Source: Flavobacteriaceae bacterium MAR_2009_75 (GTDB taxonomy: Bacteria > Bacteroidota > Bacteroidia > Flavobacteriales > Flavobacteriaceae). From it: a stretch of 64,000 bases of DNA. Below are positions 28,482-37,924 of the stretch, one piece after another. A model generated the notes under the pieces. That model worked only from the letters and a program-made list of their open reading frames with translations. It was not told where the DNA came from and made no database searches. Each line of letters starts with the position of its first letter. The stretch's first letter is position 1. The DNA lies in assembly GCA_002813285.1 (NCBI GenBank), contig PHTZ01000001.1, forward strand, positions 1,983,501 to 2,047,500. Direction: 5' to 3'. The position numbers and the translations under genes are program-made.

Positions 28482-29378
28482 TTATTTCAATTCAAATTCT
28501 GTAGAAGACATAAGTTTCTGGCCTTCGAAGATGTTCAGCCTATAGTCACCTTCTTTCAACGACCCTTGAGGTATAGTGATAAAATCACAGATAGTCATGT
28601 CTTCACCACTAAACTTAAACTCTACTCTTTTGCTGTAGACATTACCATTTACCGTAATTGTATTTGCGTTATCTTCGATCACCCGCATATCAGGATCCAA
28701 AAATTGATAATAGATAACCTTAGTGGTATTCATTTCTGCAATATCGGCAAGAACAGTTACACAGCCTCTCAACTTCTCAATAATTGAAGCTTTATTGGTA
28801 TTGATGGGCTTACCACTTCTCAACCTAAAGCCATTGGCCTCGGTATTTTGTAAACTAAGGTAGCTTTTAGACTTTAGCTCTTGGTTTAGTTCTTGAATCT
28901 TTCTGCGCTGTAAAGCTTCCGCCTCTGCTAAAGACATACTCTTACCCCTTAACTGCTCAAGCTCTTTTTTTGTCTTTTCATATTTGTTAGAAAGCAACAT
29001 ATTGTTGTACCTCAAGAAATTATTCTTAAGCTTAAGGCTATCGTTCTTTGACTCAAGTCGACGCAATTCCGTTTTGTACTCGCGAAGCTTTTCAACCGTA
29101 AAATTAAGCTGGCCTACAGAATCGAGAAGTTGTTGAATTCGGTATTTAGAACTCTCAAGTTCTATTTCGTTGACCTCATTTAACGCTGAAAGACGATCAA
29201 CGTCGGTCTTCATCAAGCTCAAGTCTTGCACTAAAATTCCCTTTTCACGCTCCAAAAAAGCAATTTCACTTCTTGATTGGGCATAGCTGTAGTAGAATGC
29301 AATCAAAATACCGATAATTACAGCGATCAGCGCTGCAAAAATTATCTTATTATTGATTTTATTATCTTGAACGTTCAT
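28482..29378 (-). CDS. Membrane-anchored coiled-coil protein of unknown function
   Basis: This 298-residue protein has one N-terminal transmembrane segment (about residues 12-32, IIFAALIAVIIGILIAFYY), then a long heptad-rich coiled coil (about 35-190), and a C-terminal globular part of about 100 residues. The C-terminal part contains KASIIEKLRGCVTVLADIAEMNTTKVIYYQF-like sequence and ends with a beta-rich region (TVNGNVYSKRVEFKF...STEFELK). I do not recognise the C-terminal domain with certainty. Its orientation suggests a periplasmic coil tethered to the inner membrane. It is upstream of glyS on the same strand and divergent from comF. Confidence 0.7.
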   Translation of the reverse strand: MNVQDNKINNKIIFAALIAVIIGILIAFYYSYAQSRSEIAFLEREKGILVQDLSLMKTDVDRLSALNEVNEIELESSKYRIQQLLDSVGQLNFTVEKLREYKTELRRLESKNDSLKLKNNFLRYNNMLLSNKYEKTKKELEQLRGKSMSLAEAEALQRRKIQELNQELKSKSYLSLQNTEANGFRLRSGKPINTNKASIIEKLRGCVTVLADIAEMNTTKVIYYQFLDPDMRVIEDNANTITVNGNVYSKRVEFKFSGEDMTICDFITIPQGSLKEGDYRLNIFEGQKLMSSTEFELK

Positions 29379-29425
29379 TGGGATCGAGTGGGTTTATGTA
29401 GGTTACACTCTAGCACTATAAAGTT

Positions 29426-30145
29426 TTGCTATACAAAAAGTTAACAAATATACTAATAGATATCAATTCCGTTTTGATACCCAAGGTATGTTTTGGATGT
29501 AATGCTCATTTAATCAGAGGAGAGGAACACTTGTGTACAACTTGTCGTAACAATTTACCCCTCACCGAATATAGCTTTAACGAAGAAAACCCGGTAGACC
29601 GTATATTTTATGGTAGAATTAACATCGAGAAAGCCAGTTCTTTCCTGTTTTTCACTGAAAATGGCATTGTTCAACAACTGATTCACAATCTCAAATATCG
29701 CAAACAGGAGCAGATCGGAAATTTTCTAGGTGATTGGTATGGTCTTCTTCTTAAAGATAATAGCGAACTCAAAGGTGCAATAGATATCGTGATTCCAGTT
29801 CCTTTACATCCAAAGAAAAAGAAGAAGAGGGGATATAACCAAGTATCGAATTTCGCAAAACGATTGGCGTATCATTTAGATGCAAAATACAGTGACACTT
29901 TATTAGTTAAAACGCTCAATACAAAAACGCAAACCAAAAAAAGTCGCATGGGCCGCTGGCAAAACAAGAAATCGCTATTTGCACTTACCGATATAGAATC
30001 TATAAAAAGTAAAAATATACTTCTTGTAGATGATGTTATCACCACAGGGGGTACCATGGAAATTTGTGCCGAAACACTATCTCAAGCAGAAGGCGTAAAC
30101 ATTTACATCGCCAGCATGGCAGTAGTGCCCAAATTATGGAATTGA
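29426..30145 (+). CDS. ComF family phosphoribosyltransferase-domain protein
   Basis: This 239-residue protein matches ComF/GntX: an N-terminal zinc finger with Cys22, Cys25, Cys37 and Cys40, and a C-terminal type I phosphoribosyltransferase domain with the PRPP-binding loop ILLVDDVITTGGT. Other family patterns are LIHNLKYRKQ, VPVPLHPKKKKKRGYNQ and KTKTQTKKSRMGRW-like sequence. ComF is required for DNA uptake in naturally competent bacteria and links to recombination in others; no other competence gene is seen here. The start is the TTG at 29426, which preserves the family N terminus; no closer ATG exists before the zinc finger. Confidence 0.9.
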   Translation: MLYKKLTNILIDINSVLIPKVCFGCNAHLIRGEEHLCTTCRNNLPLTEYSFNEENPVDRIFYGRINIEKASSFLFFTENGIVQQLIHNLKYRKQEQIGNFLGDWYGLLLKDNSELKGAIDIVIPVPLHPKKKKKRGYNQVSNFAKRLAYHLDAKYSDTLLVKTLNTKTQTKKSRMGRWQNKKSLFALTDIESIKSKNILLVDDVITTGGTMEICAETLSQAEGVNIYIASMAVVPKLWN

Positions 30146-30184
30146 ATAAAATTAGTTGTTTCTTTGTGCCTAGATTTTTAGATT

Positions 30185-31801
30185 ATGGCCCGTAGATTTC
30201 TGGCGTTTTTATTTCTATTTCTCATCGCTACCGTATTATGGCAGTGTGCCAGAAAAGGTAGCCCTTCCGGAGGCCCAAAAGACATTACTCCACCTGTCTT
30301 GACTAGAACCGAGCCGGATAGCATGACCACAAATTTCAAAGCCAAACGTATTCGAATGTATTTCGATGAGCTCATTAAGTTAGAAGACGTTCAAAATCAA
30401 TTAATAGTTAGTCCGCCCTTAAAATACCAACCCGACATTACTCCGCAAGGGGGAGCAAGCAAGTATGTTGAATTTAAATTTAAAGATACCCTTAGGGAGA
30501 GTACTACTTACACTCTTAATTTCGGTCAAAGCGTTCAAGACAATAATGAAGGTAACCCAAGTGCTTTTCTTACCTATGTTTTTTCGACTGGAGATTATAT
30601 TGACTCTCTCACCTTATCAGGGGCCATAAAAGATGCTTTTAAAAAGAAAGCGGATGATTTCATCTCGGTTATGCTCTACGAAATAGACACAGCATATACC
30701 GACTCTACCATATATCAAAAACCGCCTAATTACATTACCAATACTTTAGACAGTATGGTCATCTTTAAACTTAAGAACCTTAAAGAGGGCAAGTATAAGT
30801 TATTTGCCCTAAAGGATGCTGCCAAGAACAATATGTTTGATCAAAATGCCGATAAAATTGCTTTTCTTCAAGACACCATAACATTACCCACAGATTCTAC
30901 GTATGTTCTTACTTTATTTAAAGAAGTACCCGATTACAGTATGGCCGTGCCCAGTTTTGTTGCCAAAAACCGCATACAATTCGGTTATTACGGAGTAGCG
31001 GATAGTGTAAAGATAGAACCTCTTACGGTCTTACCTGATACGGTAAAAACAAAAATTCTAAAGGAACGTGACAAAGACACCATCAATTTCTGGTTCACAC
31101 CCTTTGAAAACGATTCAATAATTTTCACGGTCACCAATGAACGACTAAAGGTGAAAGATACCTTTAGTGTTAAGAGTAGAAAGGTCGGTATAGATTCGTT
31201 ACGATTAAACCCTAATCAAAGTGGCTCACTAAGTTTCAACGAACCTTTTTTTATACAGTCTAACACCCCATTAGTTAAATTGGATACGGCCAAAATAAGT
31301 ATGATGAACCAAGATTCTCTTTCGGTCGATTTCTCTGTAAGTTTAGATACTTTAAAAAATCAGGTCGATTTTGATTTTCCCGTAGAACCTAATCAAAGTT
31401 TTCAACTCGACCTGCTACCCGGTGCCATAACCGACTTTTTTGGGCAGGTGAACGATACCACGGCCTACTATTTATCAACAGGAAGTTATGCCGACTTTGG
31501 AAATTTAAGCTTTGAGGTCAAAGTTGATGAAAGTGCATACCCGTTAATCGTACAATTGACCGATGAACAAGGAGAGCTTGAGAGGGAGGTTATTGCGAAA
31601 GAAACACAGGTTTTTGAATTTAGCCATTTAGAGCCTGGTAATTATTTGATGCGTGTAATCTTTGATAATAACAATAACGGAAAATGGGACACTGGTAATT
31701 ATCTGAAAAAACTTCAACCTGAAAAAATCAGTTACTACCCTGATGTTATTGAGGTTCGTGCCAATTGGGAAAAAGTGGAAACCTTTACAATTCGAGACTA
31801 A
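30185..31801 (+). CDS. Big_5 (Ig-like) domain lipoprotein
   Basis: This 538-residue predicted outer-membrane lipoprotein has a signal ending LWQC (Cys21) and the following KGSPSGGPKDITPPVL pattern, then a Big_5-type Ig-like domain (about residues 37-130: TEPDSMTTNFKAKRIRMYFDE). The remaining ~400 residues are beta-rich repeats, ending in a region like carboxypeptidase-regulatory folds (DNNNNGKWDTGNYL). It is a common flavobacterial lipoprotein family with no known function. It lies 39 nt after comF. Its last 17 nt overlap the convergent amidase gene. Confidence 0.8.
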   Translation: MARRFLAFLFLFLIATVLWQCARKGSPSGGPKDITPPVLTRTEPDSMTTNFKAKRIRMYFDELIKLEDVQNQLIVSPPLKYQPDITPQGGASKYVEFKFKDTLRESTTYTLNFGQSVQDNNEGNPSAFLTYVFSTGDYIDSLTLSGAIKDAFKKKADDFISVMLYEIDTAYTDSTIYQKPPNYITNTLDSMVIFKLKNLKEGKYKLFALKDAAKNNMFDQNADKIAFLQDTITLPTDSTYVLTLFKEVPDYSMAVPSFVAKNRIQFGYYGVADSVKIEPLTVLPDTVKTKILKERDKDTINFWFTPFENDSIIFTVTNERLKVKDTFSVKSRKVGIDSLRLNPNQSGSLSFNEPFFIQSNTPLVKLDTAKISMMNQDSLSVDFSVSLDTLKNQVDFDFPVEPNQSFQLDLLPGAITDFFGQVNDTTAYYLSTGSYADFGNLSFEVKVDESAYPLIVQLTDEQGELEREVIAKETQVFEFSHLEPGNYLMRVIFDNNNNGKWDTGNYLKKLQPEKISYYPDVIEVRANWEKVETFTIRD

Positions 31802-32561
31802 AATCGTCTCTATCTTCTAGAAACCTTAATTTTTCTCGAGTAGAAACTATGTGCTCTCTCGATATAGTAGCATAAATTATTTCTTCTTGATCAGAATAAA
31901 CTTTCTCTTCACCTAGACAATCGTAAACAGCGGAATGTCCATTATATGAATGTCCTTTTTCATCCGTTCCAATTCGATTGACACCCAAACAATACGCCGT
32001 ATTCTCAATGGCCCTTGCTCTTAATAGCGCATCCCATGCATTAATTCTCGGTTGTGGCCAATTTGCCACGTACAACAATAGATCATAGCCTTCTACATTT
32101 CTAGCCCAAACCGGAAAACGAAGATCGTAACAGACCATAGGGCAAATTCGAAAACCTTTGTAATCGACAATCAGCTTTTTATTTCCTGCCTTGTAGACCT
32201 TGTCTTCCCCGGCCAAAGTAAACGTATGCCTCTTATCGTAGTGTAAAGCCTTACCATTGGGCTCAACAAAGTATAGACGGTTCGTATAAATACCATTGTC
32301 ATTATTAGCTACGCTACCGACGATGGCCGCACCATGCTTCTTCGACTCTTGTTGCATCCACTCAAGAGTTTTTTCACTTTCTCCTGGCGACACTTTTTCC
32401 GGAGACATCGTAAACCCGGTAGTGAACATTTCTGGTAAGACTATCAAGTCTACTTCAAAAGCTAGATCAGCTATTTTCTTGGAAATAATACGCCTATTCT
32501 CCTGAGGGTCTTCCCAGACCAAAGAGGTTTGTACCAGCGCCAAATTTAGTTGTTCATCCAT
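31785..32561 (-). CDS. Carbon-nitrogen hydrolase family protein (omega-amidase/YafV-like)
   Basis: This 258-residue nitrilase-superfamily amidase shows the three catalytic residues in context: Glu in VLPEMFTTGF, Lys in YDKRHTF and Cys in MVCYDLRFPVW. The short length and RFPVW pattern match the Nit2/YafV omega-amidases, which deaminate 2-oxoglutaramate or 2-oxosuccinamate in the methionine-salvage and glutamine-transaminase routes. It is probably cytosolic. The overlap of 17 nt with the convergent lipoprotein gene is small. Confidence 0.9.
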   Translation of the reverse strand: MDEQLNLALVQTSLVWEDPQENRRIISKKIADLAFEVDLIVLPEMFTTGFTMSPEKVSPGESEKTLEWMQQESKKHGAAIVGSVANNDNGIYTNRLYFVEPNGKALHYDKRHTFTLAGEDKVYKAGNKKLIVDYKGFRICPMVCYDLRFPVWARNVEGYDLLLYVANWPQPRINAWDALLRARAIENTAYCLGVNRIGTDEKGHSYNGHSAVYDCLGEEKVYSDQEEIIYATISREHIVSTREKLRFLEDRDDFSLEL

Positions 32562-32640
32562 CTTTAATTGAAAGAAACTACATTATTTTGATTACTGAAA
32601 ATTATGCCTGAATATTAAACCGTTCGTTTAAGTCAAATAC

Positions 32641-33120
32641 TCAGAACTTATTCTTGTTTTCCAACAAATTAATCAGTTCGTCAGCACCCTGTAATTTTGC
32701 GTGGTCAAGTGCTGTATTGCCACGATTATCTTTCACCTGGGTATCGGCACCCTTCGACATTAAAAGCTGTGCAATTTTCAGCTGATTAAAAGTTGCGGCA
32801 TAAATTAGGCAAGTACCACCCATAGTATTGCGAACATTCACATCTGCCCCTTTATCGACCAAACTTTTGGCAATTTCGGTATACCCTTTAAAACAGACAC
32901 CCATAAGTGCAGTATTACCAGCCCCATCAGCATCATCAATCTTCGCACCCTCTTCTAAAAACAAATCTACAATCTCTTTTTGGTTGTAGTATGCCGCCAA
33001 TATCAACGGGGTTGAACCTCGTTGATCTTTAATATTCAATAGGTCTTTATCTTTCGATAGCATCGCCGTAACCTCTTTAAGGTTACCGAGTCTAATTTCA
33101 TTAAAAAATGCCTCGTTCAT
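32641..33120 (-). CDS. Ankyrin repeat protein
   Basis: This 159-residue protein is made almost entirely of about four ankyrin repeats (RGSTPLILAAYYNQKEIVDLFLEEGAKI, GNTALMGVCFKGYTEIAKSLVDKGADV, GGTCLIYAATFNQLKIAQLLMSKGADT, RGNTALDHAKLQGADELINLL). It has no signal peptide. Ankyrin repeats mediate protein-protein contacts; a specific partner is not evident. In bacteria such short proteins often accompany catalases or oxidative-stress genes, but no such neighbour is present here. Confidence 0.9.
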   Translation of the reverse strand: MNEAFFNEIRLGNLKEVTAMLSKDKDLLNIKDQRGSTPLILAAYYNQKEIVDLFLEEGAKIDDADGAGNTALMGVCFKGYTEIAKSLVDKGADVNVRNTMGGTCLIYAATFNQLKIAQLLMSKGADTQVKDNRGNTALDHAKLQGADELINLLENKNKF

Positions 33121-33180
33121 ATAATTTAAGTTCGTGAATACTGTGCTACAACAGTAATTCTGATTAAATAACGAAATTTA

Positions 33181-33188
33181 CAAAAATA
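33181..33188 (-). promoter_or_regulatory. Putative -7 promoter element of the ankyrin gene
   Basis: The minus strand reads TATTTTTG about 60 nt before the start codon. No good TTG lies at the standard spacing. The remaining sequence up to the histidine kinase start at 33372 is AT-rich and shows no other feature. Confidence 0.35.
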
Positions 33189-33371
33189 CTAAGTTCAATA
33201 TTTTACTTCGAGTAGTTAAAACCAATAGCATTATTCACTTTACTTATACCTTTAAGGCTTAACATACAGGAATTTACATGTAATAATTGTTGAATTGAGT
33301 TAAAAAGTTTTTAGTTAATTTCCTACTTTTATGTTTTCAGAGTAATTTTATTTTTTTAAATCCCCTATTCT

Positions 33372-35579
33372 TTGGAAACATTGGCCCTTAATTCATTGCT
33401 CAAAGATTCACCTTTAGCCATAGCTGTTCTTGATAAGAATTATGCTTTTCAAACCTGCTCAAACGCTTGGTTAGAAGAATTTTGCCCCGAATATTCTGAC
33501 GTAACCGGTGAAAACTTTTTTGATGTATTGGAAGAATTACCTCCTGAGTTTCCCGAAATATTGGCTGCCTGTCTTGCAGGCCAATCAAATAATCATGACG
33601 GCAAAAAAATAATTAACGATGACGGAACTTTTAAATGGTTAAAGTGGAAAATTAATCCGGTCAAGAATGACACTGGTGAAATTACCGGCTTAACCTTGGT
33701 TCTAGAAGATGTAACGAGACAGAGTAGAAACCAAGAACTACAACAAAAGGCGATTGAGGTAGCACGCATTGGTGGTTGGGAAATCGATTTACTGTCCGGC
33801 GATTTATACTGGACCGATATCACAAAAGAGATTCATGAGGTACCTATGGATTTTGTGCCCAATGTGGCGCAGGGAATAAATTTTTATAAGGAAGGTCGAC
33901 ACCGTGACACCATATCAAAGATTGTCGAAAAAGCCATGAACGATGGTGTGCCATGGGATATTGAACTTGTGATAGTAACTGCCAAGGGCAAAGAACTTTG
34001 GGTACGTGCCATGGGAAATGTTGAGATGCTCAACGGAAAATGCATACGTATTTTTGGCACCTTTCAAGATATCGACGATAGAAAACGTTTCGAATTACAA
34101 TTTAACGAAGTTTCTAAAAGACTTGCCATTGCTACTTCAGGATCCAATATCGGAATTTGGGAATTTGATGTAAAAACAGGGCAAGTGGTTTGGGATGACA
34201 ACATGTACCGCCTGTATGGTGTAAAACGAAAAGAATTCGACCCGAACAACATGGATCAATGGCGATCCATAATGAGCCCCGATGATGTTGAACATGTTTT
34301 CAAAGTTCACCACGAGGCAGTAGAGGGAAAAAGGAATTATGAAATTGAGTTTAAGATAACTTGGCCCAATAAAAAACAAAAACATATAAGTGGCAAGGCT
34401 GTTCTTATAAAAGATGACTCGGGCAAACCCGTTAAAATGGTGGGTACCAATATCGACATAACTGAACTTACAAAAACAAGGTTATTACTTGAAAAGAGTG
34501 AAGAATCTTTTCAGGGCGCTTTCGAGAAATCGAATACGGGCATGGCACTGGTAAATCTTCAGGGCAACTGGATCAAGGTCAATAAAAGCCTTTGTAAAAG
34601 TTTAGGATACTCTGAAGAAGAACTTTTTCAAATGACCTTTCAAGAATTAACCTACTCAGAAGATCTTGATAAAGATTTAATATTTCTCGATAAAATTCTT
34701 AACGGAGAGAAGGAGAGTTACCAAATCGAAAAAAGATTTTTTCATAAAAAGGGTCATGTTGTGCATGCCATTTTGACCGTTACAGCTGTTAGAAATATCA
34801 ATGGCAAACTCGCTCATTTAATTTCTCAGGTAATGGATATTACCGAACGAAAAAATGCTGAAGTAGAACTTACTCGTTTGGTTGACATTACCCAATATCA
34901 AAATGAAAGTTTATTAAATTTTGCTCATATCGTTTCACATAACCTGAGGTCTCATGCGACTAACCTTTCGATGTTGACCGGTTTTCTAGAAGGTGAGAAA
35001 GATGAAGAAGAAATCACTGACATTTACGGCATGCTCGCCGATGCAGCCGAAAGTTTGAACGAAACCGTTCTTCATTTAAACGAGGTCGTACAACTCAAAG
35101 TGGGCGGCATTCAAAAATTAAAGCCAGTGAATATATATAGTACACTTAAAAATGTCAAAAAAAACCTAAATGTACTTATTCAAGAAAAAAATGTTAAGTG
35201 TATTACCAAGGTGCCAGAAGATTTAATGGTCATGGGCATACCGGCGTATATAGACAGTATTTTTTTAAATTTAATTACGAATAGTATTAAGTACTCATCG
35301 CCAGAGCGTGGGCCTGAGCTAACCATAACATCAAAGACATCAAATAAAAATGTAATTTTAAGCTTTGCCGACAATGGTGTCGGCATAAATCTTAAAAGGC
35401 ATGGCAAAAAAATATTTGGTATGTACAAGACTTTTCATAAAAACAAAGATGCAAAGGGTATAGGCCTTTTTATTACGAAGAATCAAATCGAGGCCATGAA
35501 TGGAAAAATTGAAGTGGAAAGCACCGTTAACGAAGGCACGACATTTAAACTCTATTTTGAACTTAACCAAACCGCTTAA
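33372..35579 (+). CDS. Multi-PAS sensor histidine kinase
   Basis: This 735-residue cytosolic kinase has no predicted transmembrane segment. About four PAS/PAC modules come first (about 10-115, 125-240, 245-365, 375-495; the later ones have typical endings such as GTNIDITELTKTR and SQVMDITERKNAE). A HisKA-type dimerisation helix follows, with phospho-acceptor His523 in VSHNLRSH, and then an ATPase domain with N-box NLITNSIKYSS, DNGVGI (G1) and GIGLFITKNQIEAMNG (G2). The start is a TTG because an in-frame stop lies 15 nt upstream and no earlier ATG exists. The first response regulator gene starts one base after its stop, so they are cotranscribed. The stimulus is unknown; PAS domains suggest small-molecule, redox or light sensing. 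Confidence 0.9.
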   Translation: METLALNSLLKDSPLAIAVLDKNYAFQTCSNAWLEEFCPEYSDVTGENFFDVLEELPPEFPEILAACLAGQSNNHDGKKIINDDGTFKWLKWKINPVKNDTGEITGLTLVLEDVTRQSRNQELQQKAIEVARIGGWEIDLLSGDLYWTDITKEIHEVPMDFVPNVAQGINFYKEGRHRDTISKIVEKAMNDGVPWDIELVIVTAKGKELWVRAMGNVEMLNGKCIRIFGTFQDIDDRKRFELQFNEVSKRLAIATSGSNIGIWEFDVKTGQVVWDDNMYRLYGVKRKEFDPNNMDQWRSIMSPDDVEHVFKVHHEAVEGKRNYEIEFKITWPNKKQKHISGKAVLIKDDSGKPVKMVGTNIDITELTKTRLLLEKSEESFQGAFEKSNTGMALVNLQGNWIKVNKSLCKSLGYSEEELFQMTFQELTYSEDLDKDLIFLDKILNGEKESYQIEKRFFHKKGHVVHAILTVTAVRNINGKLAHLISQVMDITERKNAEVELTRLVDITQYQNESLLNFAHIVSHNLRSHATNLSMLTGFLEGEKDEEEITDIYGMLADAAESLNETVLHLNEVVQLKVGGIQKLKPVNIYSTLKNVKKNLNVLIQEKNVKCITKVPEDLMVMGIPAYIDSIFLNLITNSIKYSSPERGPELTITSKTSNKNVILSFADNGVGINLKRHGKKIFGMYKTFHKNKDAKGIGLFITKNQIEAMNGKIEVESTVNEGTTFKLYFELNQTA

Positions 35580-35580
35580 C

Positions 35581-35988
35581 ATGCTTAAAATTAGCAGTAC
35601 ATGCATTATTGATGATGATCCCATTTTTGTATACAGTACAAAACGAATCATGAAAGATATAAACTTCAGTGATAATATTATAGTCTATACAAATGGGCAA
35701 GATGCTATTGATGGACTTAAAGAAATGATAAACAATGGTGATAAAATGCCACCTGTTATTTTTCTAGATTTAAATATGCCCATAATGAACGGCTGGGATT
35801 TTCTTAAAGACTTTATTCAGATTCCTCACAACAACAGAGAAGGAGTACTAATATATATCATCAGTTCATCGATTGACCCACGAGACCTAGAACAAATCAA
35901 ACGCTATGAGTTGGTAAACAATTATATATTAAAACCTGTCGTTAGAGAAGACTTGCATACAGTCTTAAGCGAAATGAACGCTGAATAG
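35581..35988 (+). CDS. Single-domain response regulator (CheY-like)
   Basis: This 135-residue receiver domain carries no output domain. The acidic pocket is IIDDD near residues 10-13, the phospho-acceptor is Asp63 in FLDLNMPIMNGWDF, the Thr/Ser position is in ISSSI and the conserved Lys is in ILKPV. The ATG at 35581 was chosen because it follows the kinase stop by one base and begins the receiver fold; a longer frame from 35500 would overlap the kinase. It is likely the direct phosphotransfer partner of the kinase. A close paralogue follows at 36052. Confidence 0.92.
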   Translation: MLKISSTCIIDDDPIFVYSTKRIMKDINFSDNIIVYTNGQDAIDGLKEMINNGDKMPPVIFLDLNMPIMNGWDFLKDFIQIPHNNREGVLIYIISSSIDPRDLEQIKRYELVNNYILKPVVREDLHTVLSEMNAE

Positions 35989-36051
35989 AGTTTCACTAAT
36001 AGCTTACAATAAAGTCCCAAATTAATTAAAGACCTAAGAACATTGAATCAA

Positions 36052-36453
36052 ATGAAGATTGATTTTTCGAACATTTGTATCATAGACGATGATGCTATAG
36101 CTATTTTTGGTATAAAGAGAGCCCTTGCAAAGCTGCACCCCTCAAATGAATTAAATATTGCCATCTTTGAAAATGGTGAAGATGCGCTAGAAGGTTTTGA
36201 ACTTAGATCTAATAATGGCGAAAAATTGCCCTCCCTGATTTTTGTCGATTTAAATATGCCGATTATGAACGGCTGGGATTTTTTAGATGAATTTACCGAA
36301 ACTTACCCCGAAAGGGAAACTTGGCCCGATATATTTATCATGAGTTCATCTATCAATCCTGAAGATTATGAAAAGGCGAAGACCTATAATCTTGAGAAAA
36401 ACTACCTCACCAAACCAGTGGACAAAAAGCTACTGGAAAAGGTTTTTTCTTAA
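36052..36453 (+). CDS. Single-domain response regulator (CheY-like), paralogue of the preceding gene
   Basis: This 133-residue receiver domain is closely similar to the one just upstream (both share DLNMPIMNGWDFL and a C-terminal KPV). The acidic pocket is IIDDD at about residues 10-14, with Asp66 as the acceptor. The ATG at 36052 was preferred over a TTG 9 nt earlier. It lies about 60 nt after the first regulator. The two genes look like a tandem duplication, which would let one kinase feed two outputs or form a phosphate sink. Confidence 0.9.
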   Translation: MKIDFSNICIIDDDAIAIFGIKRALAKLHPSNELNIAIFENGEDALEGFELRSNNGEKLPSLIFVDLNMPIMNGWDFLDEFTETYPERETWPDIFIMSSSINPEDYEKAKTYNLEKNYLTKPVDKKLLEKVFS

Positions 36454-36486
36454 GGCATCTTTTTAAAAATTTGTATTTTTTCAGCA

Positions 36487-37863
36487 TTAATTTCGAATGC
36501 CTGGCGTAAAATCGTTTGGAGCCAATTGCGGCTCGTTAGTGGTTTCTGCATCTCCGCTATCATTAAAAATAGACCACTCTTGATAGTCATAAATCGTGTT
36601 GCCTTCGACGACCTCAGGTTTACGAACTGCCTTACCATCTTCAAATTCATGATTTGTACTCGAGCCATCTTCACCTATAACTCCAAAAATATCGATTACC
36701 ACACCGAAAGGGTCGACCAATTCTAGATTATCATCGCCATTTGAATCAGCTGGGCTATTTGTTCCCACGCCCAGATCTGGAGCAAAGCCATACACCGCCT
36801 CAAATTCATTGGCGTTCGGAGATATAACAAATGTTGATTGAGAACTTATCTCATGCCCCGAAAGGTCTATACTAGAACTTACATCGGTATTGGCGTTGGT
36901 ATATCTACGAAGACTCCATCCTTTTAAACTTAGAGGCTCTGTTGAAGAATTAAAAAGCTCGACAAATCTTGCGCCGGTATTGTTATCGGGGTCGGCCAAT
37001 TCTGAGATGAATATTTGGGTCGAAGTAAACTCATCGACCAGTTCTTCACAACGGTCATTTTCAAGTTGCATATCATCCAAATTCCGAATTACTAGGCTAT
37101 AATCAGAATTTTCCTTTACAAGAACACCTTGTACAGTTCCATTCTGGGTTGGAAGCAACTCTGCTCGAAAATCGGAAAAACCGCTGTTAGTCAAATTAAT
37201 CTGTCTGTCTTCACAATCAATTAAGGTTCTCAAAGTCTCCTCTTGCTCCAAAGCAAAGAATAGACCAAGTTGATCTTCGATAATTTCCATATTATCAAAT
37301 CGCACCAAGGTGCTTAAGTATTGGTCTCCAATAGAATCAAGCGATATAGAGGTAGGTGTTAATTCCGCTGGCTGTTCACAAGAAACAAATATATGCCTGT
37401 CGACAACATTTGATGGCAATCTACCCACCGAAATATTACCGAACGATTCAAAAGTTGCCCCTAATTTGAAAGCACCACGTGTTTGACCGAGATACAAACC
37501 TTTCACTTTTATGAAAATTCTACTTCCCACAGGGTAGAACAAATGAGAATCTCGAACATCAATTTCAATTTGTAAACCTTGCGTTGCATTACCCCGTCTA
37601 TCTTGAAAATGAAGTACACTAAAAAAATTTCCTTCTTTATCAGACGATATAACGTATCCTTCGATTATAAGGTCTTCTTGAATTTGAATTGTCTGGCCTG
37701 AATAAAGGCTCTTTACGTCTTGAAAGCTTGCGTTCGAAATTAACTCATTGACGCAATTAGTGTTTGCACCCACATCAAAATCTCTGTTCTTTACACAAGA
37801 GTAGAATAGCGATACTGAAAGTACTACAATAAGCCCTACTCTAGTCTTATTAAGGCGTATCAT
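36487..37863 (-). CDS. DUF5689/OB-like and lamin-tail domain lipoprotein
   Basis: This 458-residue lipoprotein has a signal ending FYSC (Cys23), so the ATG at 37863 is chosen over an earlier one at 37893. Residues about 40-270 match DUF5689, whose pattern (IIEGYVISSDKEGNFFSVLHFQD) resembles an OB-fold seen in extracellular nucleases. Residues about 285-430 form a lamin-tail-like domain (FISELADPDNNTGARFVELFN, SLKGWSLRRY). The protein is probably at the outer-membrane surface. It is 61 nt downstream of a TonB receptor gene, with a secreted endonuclease-family gene divergent on the far side, which suggests a joint role in handling an extracellular nucleic acid or organophosphate. The OB assignment is inference. 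Confidence 0.78.
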   Translation of the reverse strand: MIRLNKTRVGLIVVLSVSLFYSCVKNRDFDVGANTNCVNELISNASFQDVKSLYSGQTIQIQEDLIIEGYVISSDKEGNFFSVLHFQDRRGNATQGLQIEIDVRDSHLFYPVGSRIFIKVKGLYLGQTRGAFKLGATFESFGNISVGRLPSNVVDRHIFVSCEQPAELTPTSISLDSIGDQYLSTLVRFDNMEIIEDQLGLFFALEQEETLRTLIDCEDRQINLTNSGFSDFRAELLPTQNGTVQGVLVKENSDYSLVIRNLDDMQLENDRCEELVDEFTSTQIFISELADPDNNTGARFVELFNSSTEPLSLKGWSLRRYTNANTDVSSSIDLSGHEISSQSTFVISPNANEFEAVYGFAPDLGVGTNSPADSNGDDNLELVDPFGVVIDIFGVIGEDGSSTNHEFEDGKAVRKPEVVEGNTIYDYQEWSIFNDSGDAETTNEPQLAPNDFTPGIRN

Positions 37864-37924
37864 ATTTTTATATAATGTTTTATTCGCTCTCATTGTTGAA
37901 TATTATAATCATAGAGTGCCACTT

